A DNA stretch of 64,000 bases. It comes from Salinibacterium sp. SWN248. GTDB lineage: Bacteria > Actinomycetota > Actinomycetes > Actinomycetales > Microbacteriaceae. Position 1 is the first letter of the stretch. Every line of letters starts with the position of its first letter. The notes beneath the pieces are model-generated. The model made no database searches. It was not told where the DNA came from and saw nothing but the letters and a program-made list of their open reading frames with translations. The DNA lies in contig NZ_JADYWW010000002.1 in assembly GCF_015864575.1 (NCBI RefSeq), positions 124,001 through 188,000 on the forward strand. Direction: 5' to 3'. A program made the translations under genes and the position numbers. Of this stretch, positions 17,694 through 24,871 are shown piece after piece.

Positions 17694-17699
17694 AACTAC

Positions 17700-18614
17700 A
17701 TGGATATTCGGCGCTTGGAGTTGCTTCGCGAGCTGGCCGACCGTGGCAGTATTACCGCGGTCGCCAAGGCGACGATGCGCACGCCATCCGCGGTGTCTCA
17801 GCAGCTCAAAATTCTGGAACGCGAGGCCGGAATCCCTCTTACCGAGCGCGTAGGTCGCGGCATCGTGTTGACGTCGGCCGGCCGAGCGCTCGCCCACACC
17901 GCGGCCGATGTGGCTACCGCGATCGAGAAAGCCGAAGCGCTGTGGAACGACTTTCGAGAGTCCCCACGCGGCGACGTCACCATGACCATCTTCCCTACCG
18001 GCGGCGAGATGCTGCTGCCGGGGCTGTTTCACGCCGTGAATCGGCAGCCGGGGCTCACCCTGAGCTGCCACGACCAAGACTCTGTGCTCGAAGATGTCGC
18101 CAACCTCACCGCCGACTACGACGTTGTCGTCTCCGACTCGCCTCACGTACTCCCCGCCTGGACCGAGCGGGGGCTCGCTGTGGTTCCTCTCATGCGTGAG
18201 TCTCTGGATGTCGCTCTGCCCGAAGATCATCCGCTCGGCCGCAAGACGGCGCTCACCCCCGCCGACCTTCTCGACGAAACGTGGATTGGTGTGCCATCCG
18301 GCCTGCCATTCGACCGCATCCTCCGACGAATCGAAGCGGCAAACGGCGCCCCCGCGAAGGTTGCCCAGCGCCTGACGGACAACAGCATTGTTGAAGCTGT
18401 CGTGGCTGCGGGGCACGGCATCGCCATCCTGCCGCGCTTCACGACCCGAGACCGCGAAAACGGTCTCATCACCCGCCCCCTCAAAGGTGTTCCCTCGTCG
18501 CGCCTCATCTCGGCGCTGCTGCGCCCCGACCGCGCCGAACGTCCCTCCGTGCGTGCGATCGTCAAGGCCCTCGTCGATGAGGCGACGCGCTTCGAACGTG
18601 AGCACACGGTCTAG
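17700..18614 (+). CDS. LysR family transcriptional regulator
   Basis: A 304-residue LTTR. The N-terminal winged helix-turn-helix spans about residues 1-60 (LELLRELADRGSITAVAKA, TPSAVSQQLKILEREAGIPL), followed by a linker helix and a PBP-like effector domain (about 90-290; VTMTIFPTGGEMLLPGL, VVVSDSP, AVVPLMRESLDVALP). Actinobacterial LysR proteins of this type often control a neighbouring amino-acid or aromatic efflux or catabolic gene. Here the divergent partner is only the 40-residue protein, so the target is unclear. The start is ATG 17700 behind a leaderless -10. Confidence 0.93.
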   Translation: MDIRRLELLRELADRGSITAVAKATMRTPSAVSQQLKILEREAGIPLTERVGRGIVLTSAGRALAHTAADVATAIEKAEALWNDFRESPRGDVTMTIFPTGGEMLLPGLFHAVNRQPGLTLSCHDQDSVLEDVANLTADYDVVVSDSPHVLPAWTERGLAVVPLMRESLDVALPEDHPLGRKTALTPADLLDETWIGVPSGLPFDRILRRIEAANGAPAKVAQRLTDNSIVEAVVAAGHGIAILPRFTTRDRENGLITRPLKGVPSSRLISALLRPDRAERPSVRAIVKALVDEATRFEREHTV

Positions 18615-18648
18615 CGCCGCCGCGCATCCGCCCGCTTAGAATCACGGA

Positions 18649-19086
18649 GTGGAATACTCGCTACGCCCCAGCACCGCGCACGATCTCGACTGGTTGCTTG
18701 ACCTTCGCACAGTCGAGCTTCGGGCCGACCTCGAACGCCACGGCATCTTCGACCCCGTGCGGGTGCGCACCTGGATGAGCGATGCCTTCGCACCGGAGAA
18801 CACCCAGATCATTCGGGTCGCTGGCAACGATGTCGGCTCGATTAGCGTGCGCCACGAACCGGATGCCCGCTGGATCGAACACTTCTATCTGCCCTCGCGC
18901 CTGCAGGGGCACGGCATCGGCAGCCAGGTTCTCGCCGAAGTGCTCGCCCGGCCAGACCACCGCCCCTTTCGCCTCATGGTGCTTCAGGGCAGCGCCGCGC
19001 TGCGGCTCTACGCACGACATGGCTTCACGCCCTACGACGAAGACGATCACGACGTGTGGCTGACGCGACCCGCCTCCGTCTCGTAA
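18649..19086 (+). CDS. GNAT family N-acetyltransferase
   Basis: A 145-residue acetyltransferase. Features include LRPSTAHDLDWLLDLR at the start, a core beta strand with VGSISVRHEPD, the acetyl-CoA-binding loop around LPSRLQGHGIGSQVL (Q/R-x-x-G-x-G/A pattern) and the C-terminal LYARHGFTPYDEDDHD. The acceptor is unknown. The start GTG 18649 has TAGAAT 6 nt upstream and no Shine-Dalgarno, so it is probably leaderless and separate from lysR. Confidence 0.88.
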   Translation: MEYSLRPSTAHDLDWLLDLRTVELRADLERHGIFDPVRVRTWMSDAFAPENTQIIRVAGNDVGSISVRHEPDARWIEHFYLPSRLQGHGIGSQVLAEVLARPDHRPFRLMVLQGSAALRLYARHGFTPYDEDDHDVWLTRPASVS

Positions 19087-19105
19087 CGCTCGAAGCGACG
19101 GCGCC

Positions 19106-20596
19106 CTACTCGGTCGGCTCGATCAGTCGCGCGAGCAACTCGACAAGCAGGCGTTCGGTGAGCGGTGCCGGCATCGCGGCGATGAGAGCCAGCAGCGGCG
19201 CCATCCGGTCGGGAAGTCCCTGGTCGCCAGCACCGATGCCCAACGCGCCGAGGAGGCCCGCTGCGGTCACCGAATCGAGGGGTGCGGCATCCGCATCACC
19301 CAACGCTGCGAGCGCCTCAGCGGGCAACGTGGCCAGCACAGCTTCGGCAGAGACCGCAGGCACGCCGCGCACTTCGTCTGCCGCCGCCCGCAGCGCCGCG
19401 CTCAAGTCGTCGAGCACGTTAGCGGTCACGGGAGTCACCGTGAGGTGGGTCGTGGCGGGCAGCATCGTCCCATCACCCTGCACGAGTGAGGGCTGCAGTT
19501 GCAGCAAGAAGCCGTGCTCGCGCGTCTGGTCGGCCCAGTGGTGCGGGTCAACGCGACGATCAGCAGCAACGGAATCATCGGATGCGATAGCCAACAGCGG
19601 TCCGACCGGGTTGCCCACAACGCGGAGGCCTTCAATCTCGCCAATCACGTCGCGCAGGGCCTGAGTGGACCGCGCACACGACTCGGAGAGCTCGGCGAGC
19701 CCACTCGTGCCGAGTGCCTGAATAATCGCCCACGCAGCCGCGAGCGGCCCCGCCGACTTCGAGCCCAAGATGGTGGGGTTGACGATCGGGTAACCCGGCC
19801 ACTGCGTTGTCGCAAAGTATTGCGTGCGTTGGCGGTCACGACCGCGCTGCAAGATCACCGAGGCGCCCTTGGGCGAGTAGCCAAACTTGTGCAGGTCGGC
19901 GCTGATGCTCGTGACGCCCGGTACTTCGAAGTTCCAGGGCGCGACGCCCTCCCAGAACGGCAGAACCCAGCCGCCGATGCAGGCATCAACATGACAGGCG
20001 ATTCCGCGCTCGGATGCCGCAGCAGCGACCTCAACGACAGGGTCCATCGCGGCGTGCGCATAGCTCGGAGCTGAGACCACTACGAGCGCAACATCGTCGC
20101 CCATGCGTGCAATGAGATCGTCCGCGGCAACGTCGCCGCCCGGCCCGACCGGCACGAGGTCGAGTTCTAGGCCAAAGTAGTGTGCTGCTTTCTGGAACGC
20201 CGCATGCACCGTCACAGGAGCCAACAACCGGGGCATTCCCGTCCGCGCCGAAGCGCCCGTTCCCCGCCACACGTCGCGCGCCGTCTTGACGGCCAGCAGG
20301 CAACTTTCGGTGCCGCCCGTAGTGACGGTGCCGACGACATCCTCATCGCCACCAAGCAGGTCGCGAGCAAAGCCGAGCACTTCGCGTTCCATGACGGCAA
20401 CCGAGGTGAAGGTCGTCGGGTCGAGGCCGTTGACGGGCTGCACGGCACGAATGGCGTGCGCCGCAAGTTCGTCGAGCTCCGCGAGGCCGGAGTCGTAGAC
20501 ATACGACAGCACATGCCCGCCATGGGTGGGAGCATCCGCTTCGCGTAGCGCGTTAAGGCGCTCAAGAATATCGGCGGGCTGGTGGTCGAACTTCAT
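19106..20596 (-). CDS. PLP-dependent decarboxylase/lyase resembling sphingosine-1-phosphate lyase
   Basis: A 496-residue group II PLP decarboxylase-fold enzyme. Motifs are TTGGTESCLLAVKTARD, VTVHAAFQKAAHYFG, VDACIGGWVLPF and the PLP lysine in TSISADLHKFGYSPKGAS. The wording of these motifs and the FATTQWPGYPIVNPTILGSK stretch are closer to S1P lyases than to glutamate or aromatic decarboxylases. A C-terminal extension (about residues 410-496) is alanine-rich. S1P lyases cleave phosphorylated long-chain bases to a fatty aldehyde and phosphoethanolamine; whether that is the substrate here is not known. Its ATG overlaps the upstream transporter stop (ATGA), so they form an operon. Confidence 0.8.
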   Translation of the reverse strand: MKFDHQPADILERLNALREADAPTHGGHVLSYVYDSGLAELDELAAHAIRAVQPVNGLDPTTFTSVAVMEREVLGFARDLLGGDEDVVGTVTTGGTESCLLAVKTARDVWRGTGASARTGMPRLLAPVTVHAAFQKAAHYFGLELDLVPVGPGGDVAADDLIARMGDDVALVVVSAPSYAHAAMDPVVEVAAAASERGIACHVDACIGGWVLPFWEGVAPWNFEVPGVTSISADLHKFGYSPKGASVILQRGRDRQRTQYFATTQWPGYPIVNPTILGSKSAGPLAAAWAIIQALGTSGLAELSESCARSTQALRDVIGEIEGLRVVGNPVGPLLAIASDDSVAADRRVDPHHWADQTREHGFLLQLQPSLVQGDGTMLPATTHLTVTPVTANVLDDLSAALRAAADEVRGVPAVSAEAVLATLPAEALAALGDADAAPLDSVTAAGLLGALGIGAGDQGLPDRMAPLLALIAAMPAPLTERLLVELLARLIEPTE

Positions 20597-21990
20597 CGGG
20601 TCTCCTGATCGTTCGAAGTGGTGGTTGGGCCACTTGTGGGGTGTGGTTCGGCATCGGCATGGTCAATGTCGCTGCGGCGCAACGGGTAGCGCCTAAAGGT
20701 CAGCAGCGAGAGGCCGATGATCACGGCGGGCACGATGCTGAAGCTGATGATGATTCCGGCGATGGCCGAATCGGGCTGGGCGACCGTCTGATTGGCGACG
20801 GATTCGAGGTAGCCGGATGCCGCGAGCACGGTCGTGAGCACGGTGGCACCGAGTGCCATGCCGGTGGTTTCGCCCGCAGTCCACACGCCGCCAAAGGTGC
20901 CGGCCGAGGCGAGCTTGTGGCGACGGGAGTCGTGGGAAATCACGTCGGGCAGCATCGACATCGGCAGTGCTTGCATTCCCGCGTAGCCTGCTCCGGCGAG
21001 CGCGACGGGGGCGTAAATCCACGCACCGGGCGCCCACAGCTGCGGCACGATCAGCAGGGCGCCGAGACCATAGCAGGCGGAGGCCCACACGAAGGCGCGC
21101 TCTTTGCCGATGCGGCGGGAGATGGCAGCCCAGACCGGAGCGAAGAGCAGCGCTGGCCCGATGAGCGAGACAAAGAGGATCGCAACACCGGTGCCGAGCA
21201 CCCAGGTGGCGACGTATTGGGCACCGGCCAGCATGACTCCGGTCGCGAGCCCCTGCAGTAGAAACGTCAGCAGCAGGGCGCGGAACGGTTGGCTGCGTTT
21301 GAGCGCGGCAACTCCGGCGCGATACGTCTCCACGATCGATACGGTCGGCGTCACCGACATCGTGCCGGTGGGCGCCGAGAACGAGGAGATGACGAGCGAG
21401 ACGCCCATCAGGGCGGCCGCAGAAAGTGCCATAACGAGATAGCCGAGCCGTTCATCCGCAAAGGCATCACGAATCTCGGGCGCCCCCGCACCGAACAGCA
21501 AGATCGCCACCGTGAGCACGACGACGCGCACCGCGAGCAACCGCGTGCGTTCGTCATAGCTGCGGGTGAGTTCGGCGGGCAGGGCGATATACGGCACCTG
21601 AAACAGACTGAAAGCCGTTGCCGTAGCGACAAAGGCAATGAACACCCAGATGCCCGACGCAAGCGGGCCAATACCGGCGGGCACCGCAAACGTGACAACA
21701 AACAGAATCGGCAAGAGGATGGCGCCCACGAGCATGGCCGGTCGCCGAGTGCCGCGGTGAGCCAGACTGCGGTCGCTGCGGGCACCGATCACGGGATCGA
21801 TGATCACGTCCCACACTTTGGCTGCGGTGACGAGGATGCCGGCGGCGAGCGCGGCGATCCCCAGAGTGTCGGTCAGGTAGTACACGAGCACAAGCCCGGG
21901 CAAGGCACCAAAACCCCCGGTGCCGAGCGAACCAATGGCATAAGTGGCGATGGAGCTTCGGGTAAGAGCTCGCGGCGCTGCGGTCGTCAT
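20593..21990 (-). CDS. MFS transporter of the sugar-cation symporter (GPH/MelB-like) family
   Basis: A 465-residue transporter with about 12 hydrophobic segments. ITDPVIG-type features of the GPH family are seen as KVWDVIIDPVIGARSDRS after helix 2, with TRRPAMLVGAILLPILF following and VPYIALPAELTRSYDERTRL in the centre. The frame is open beyond 21990, but homology begins at MTTAAPRALTRSS. No Shine-Dalgarno; TAGGCT lies 7 nt upstream, pointing to a leaderless mRNA. It precedes the S1P-lyase-like gene with a 4-nt overlap. The substrate could be a sugar, a drug or a precursor for the lyase. Confidence 0.85.
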   Translation of the reverse strand: MTTAAPRALTRSSIATYAIGSLGTGGFGALPGLVLVYYLTDTLGIAALAAGILVTAAKVWDVIIDPVIGARSDRSLAHRGTRRPAMLVGAILLPILFVVTFAVPAGIGPLASGIWVFIAFVATATAFSLFQVPYIALPAELTRSYDERTRLLAVRVVVLTVAILLFGAGAPEIRDAFADERLGYLVMALSAAALMGVSLVISSFSAPTGTMSVTPTVSIVETYRAGVAALKRSQPFRALLLTFLLQGLATGVMLAGAQYVATWVLGTGVAILFVSLIGPALLFAPVWAAISRRIGKERAFVWASACYGLGALLIVPQLWAPGAWIYAPVALAGAGYAGMQALPMSMLPDVISHDSRRHKLASAGTFGGVWTAGETTGMALGATVLTTVLAASGYLESVANQTVAQPDSAIAGIIISFSIVPAVIIGLSLLTFRRYPLRRSDIDHADAEPHPTSGPTTTSNDQETR

Positions 21991-22050
21991 CTTCGTGAGC
22001 CTAGCGCTTTGCTCAGCCGAAATTGTGGCGCGCGGTCGTAGTGTTGAGTT

Positions 22051-23613
22051 ATGTCGCCACACACAGTCACTTCGCTCATCGGGTCTCGTCGCCGCGACAC
22101 TCTCGTCGCCCAGCTGCGGTGCACCACTTCCGACACGGCCACCGTGATTGTCCCCTTCACGGGCAAGGCCCTGCATGAGCTGCCGCAGAGTTCGACCCGC
22201 GATGTTCGGGATGCCGCGACATCCGCCCGCCGAGCGCAGCGCGCCTGGCAGTCCGCCGGCTTTGCCTACCGTCGCCGCGTGCTGCTGCGCGCCCACGATC
22301 TGCTGCTGGAGCGCAAGGATGAGCTTCTCGACCTACTGCAAACCGAGTCGGGCAAGACGCGTGGTCAAGCGTTCGAAGAGATCTTTCAGGCCGCTACAAT
22401 CACGCGCTACTACGCCGTTTCTGCCGAGCGGGTGTTGGCCACGAAGCGTCGCCGAGCGGGTATTCCGCTGCTGATGTCGACGCGCGTCAGCTACTCCCCC
22501 AAGCAACTCATCGGTGTCGTCACGCCGTGGAACTACCCGATCGCACTCGGGGCAATGGATATCGTTCCGGCCCTCGCTGCCGGCAGTGCCGTCATTCAAA
22601 AGATCGACAATCAGGGTGCGCTCTCGATGCTCGCAACCCGCGAGGCCTACATTGACGCGGGCGTCCCCGCCGCCGTCTGGCCGATTGTGGCGGGCCCCGG
22701 CGATCAGGTCGGCAACGCTGTCGTCGATAACAGCGACTACATCTGCTTCACGGGCTCAACGCCCACCGGCACCAAGGTCGGTAAGCGCGCCGCCGGGCGT
22801 CTCATCGGCGCCTCCCTTGAGTTGGGTGGCAAGAACCCGTTGCTCGTGCTCGGTGACGCCGACCCGGTGCAGGCCGCTGAGGATGCCGTCTACGCCTGCT
22901 TCGCCTCCATGGGCCAGCTGTGCGTCTCCATCGAACGCATCTACGTGCACAAGTCGATCGCAGCGGAGTTCAGTCGCGAGTTCGCCACGCGTGTGAAGGC
23001 GCTCACTCAAACCTCTGCTCTCGACTATTCGGGAGACGTGGGCTCACTCACGTCGCAGGCTCAGCTCGAGCGCGTCCAGGCGCACGTGGAGGATGCCGTC
23101 ACAAAGGGCGCCACCGTGCTCGCTGGTGGTGTTCCCCGCCCCGATCTCGGCCCCTACTTCTACGCTCCGACCGTGCTGACGGATGTCACCGCCGAGATGG
23201 AGTGCTTTGCGAACGAAACTTTCGGCCCGGTCGTTGCTATCACGGCTGTCGAGAGCGATACCGAAGCAATTGACCGCGCCAACGACACTGAGTTCGGGCT
23301 CAACGCCTCGATCTTCAGTGGCTCCATCGCCCATGCGCGCCGCCTTGCCGATCGCTTGGATGCGGGCAGCGTCAACATCAACGAGGGCTACCGCGGTAGC
23401 TTCTCGAGCGTCGATGCGCCGATGGGTGGCATGAAGCACTCCGGGCTAGGACGCCGCAATGGGCCCGAGGGCATCCTGCGTTTCGTGCAATCGCGCACGG
23501 TCTCGCAGTCGAACGGCATTCTGCAGTTGCCTCGCTCGGGCGCCGAATTCGCGGCAATGGCTGGCCTCATGGTGACGCTGTTGGGCGTGCTGAAGTTGCT
23601 GCGCCGCCGCTAA
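22051..23613 (+). CDS. Aldehyde dehydrogenase (succinic-semialdehyde dehydrogenase-like)
   Basis: A 520-residue NAD(P)-dependent aldehyde dehydrogenase. Motifs are TPWNYP, the FTGSTPTG cofactor loop, LELGGKNP (general-base Glu) and the catalytic Cys in SMGQLCVSIERIYV; NETFGPVV follows. By overall similarity it resembles actinobacterial SSADH (GabD2 type). The C-terminus adds a hydrophobic stretch MAGLMVTLLGVLKLLRRR, a possible membrane association as in fatty-aldehyde dehydrogenases. It is divergent (60 bp) from the transporter/S1P-lyase-like operon, so it may oxidise the aldehyde made there. ATG 22051 has TAGTGT 6 nt upstream and no Shine-Dalgarno. Confidence 0.9.
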   Translation: MSPHTVTSLIGSRRRDTLVAQLRCTTSDTATVIVPFTGKALHELPQSSTRDVRDAATSARRAQRAWQSAGFAYRRRVLLRAHDLLLERKDELLDLLQTESGKTRGQAFEEIFQAATITRYYAVSAERVLATKRRRAGIPLLMSTRVSYSPKQLIGVVTPWNYPIALGAMDIVPALAAGSAVIQKIDNQGALSMLATREAYIDAGVPAAVWPIVAGPGDQVGNAVVDNSDYICFTGSTPTGTKVGKRAAGRLIGASLELGGKNPLLVLGDADPVQAAEDAVYACFASMGQLCVSIERIYVHKSIAAEFSREFATRVKALTQTSALDYSGDVGSLTSQAQLERVQAHVEDAVTKGATVLAGGVPRPDLGPYFYAPTVLTDVTAEMECFANETFGPVVAITAVESDTEAIDRANDTEFGLNASIFSGSIAHARRLADRLDAGSVNINEGYRGSFSSVDAPMGGMKHSGLGRRNGPEGILRFVQSRTVSQSNGILQLPRSGAEFAAMAGLMVTLLGVLKLLRRR

Positions 23614-23642
23614 CCGCGGCTGGTCGTGAGGGAGATGGGGAG

Positions 23643-24038
23643 CTAAGTAGCTTCGTTATCGAAGGGCGCGACTTCGCCGGCCTTCAGTTCAGCTTTGAGT
23701 TGCGATTGGCGTTCAGCGAGCGCTGCTTGCCGTTCGGCATAGGCGGCTGAGCGCGGGGGCCGCACTTTAACGGGCGGCGTCTCATCTTCAAGCAGGGCAT
23801 CGCGGATGATGCGACGCGGGTCGTACTGGCGCGGGTCAAGCTGCTTCCAGTCGATGTCGTCGAAGTCGGGGCCCATCTCTTCACGCATGCGATCTTTAGC
23901 GCCATTGGCCATGTCACGCAGCGAGCGGACGAGGCGTGCGAGTTGCGACGCGTAGTAGGGCAAACGGTCGGGGCCAAGCAAAAAGACAGCGATGATCCCA
24001 ATGATCAGCAGTTTGTCGAATGTGAGACCGAAGGACAC
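23643..24038 (-). CDS. tatB: Twin-arginine translocase subunit TatB
   Basis: A 131-residue protein with one N-terminal membrane helix (LTFDKLLIIGIIAVFLLGP, about residues 5-23), then the TatA/B hinge GPDRLP and an amphipathic helix YYASQLARLVRSLRDM. The long charged tail (about 50-131) ends in a Glu/Lys/Ala-rich coiled coil, typical of TatB rather than TatA. TatB acts with TatC as receptor for folded Tat substrates; EfeB at 37389 is a likely client. The start GTG 24038 has TAAGCT 6 nt upstream, so it is probably leaderless. Confidence 0.88.
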   Translation of the reverse strand: MSFGLTFDKLLIIGIIAVFLLGPDRLPYYASQLARLVRSLRDMANGAKDRMREEMGPDFDDIDWKQLDPRQYDPRRIIRDALLEDETPPVKVRPPRSAAYAERQAALAERQSQLKAELKAGEVAPFDNEAT

Positions 24039-24100
24039 CCGTTTAGCTTACCGGTGCCTTCGCTCGCTGCGTCTACAGTTGACACAGCGATAGGAGCAAT

Positions 24101-24733
24101 GTGTCAGACAAGCAGTTGAGTTGGAAGTACGCCGAGGAGTTCGTCGTCGAACCCCCAGAGATCGCTGCGGCGCGCGTGCATTCCAGTGAGCTGGGAATCG
24201 AAGCGGTGAGCCCCGCCGTCGGCGCCCAGTTGGCGTTGCTTGCTGCCGCTACCGGCGCCAAGAGCATCATCGAAGTGGGCACCGGTGTCGGCATTAGTGG
24301 ACTCTGGATGCTCGCCGGCAGCCCTGGCGCACTGCTCACCACTATCGACTCCGAGATCGACCACCAGCAGGTTGCTCGCTCAGTCTTTGCTGAGGCAGGC
24401 ATTCAGGCGAACCGAGTGCGCCAAATCGGCGGCAGGGCATCCGAGGTTCTTCCTCGCATGAACGAGTCAAGCTACGACCTCGTGTTTATCGATGCCGACC
24501 CACAGTCAGTGATCGAGTATGTCGAGCACGGCCTGCGCTTGGTGCGCCCCGGTGGCGTTGTGGCTGTCGCGCATGCCCTCTGGCGCGATCGTGTTCCGGA
24601 TCCCGCGCAGCGCGATGCCACGGTTTCGAACTTCCGTTCGCTGCTCAAAGAGATTTCTCAGTCGACCGCCGTGATCAGTTCGTTGATCCCCGTCGGCGAC
24701 GGGCTTTTGCAGCTCACCAAGCTCAGCGACTAA
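24101..24733 (+). CDS. Class I SAM-dependent O-methyltransferase
   Basis: A 210-residue methyltransferase of the O-methyltransferase family 3 (CCoAOMT-like). The SAM motif EVGTGVGISGLWML (about residue 58) is followed by TIDSEIDHQQVARSVFAEAGI and YDLVFIDADPQSVIEYVE, whose Asp is a likely metal/catalytic residue. It corresponds in position to Rv1220c, divergent from tatB. The substrate is unknown. The start is GTG 24101, with AGGAG 4 nt upstream. Confidence 0.88.
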   Translation: MSDKQLSWKYAEEFVVEPPEIAAARVHSSELGIEAVSPAVGAQLALLAAATGAKSIIEVGTGVGISGLWMLAGSPGALLTTIDSEIDHQQVARSVFAEAGIQANRVRQIGGRASEVLPRMNESSYDLVFIDADPQSVIEYVEHGLRLVRPGGVVAVAHALWRDRVPDPAQRDATVSNFRSLLKEISQSTAVISSLIPVGDGLLQLTKLSD

Positions 24734-24871
24734 CGCGCTCAGCGAACGCTCACTCGGCGTTCAGCATTGTGTCCGTACTGTGGATGAACAATCGCCACCC
24801 TGTACGTACACGACAGAGCGCGCGCTGCCGAGGAACTTGGGGTCTCCGCACGCCGTGAGAACGGAGCATCC

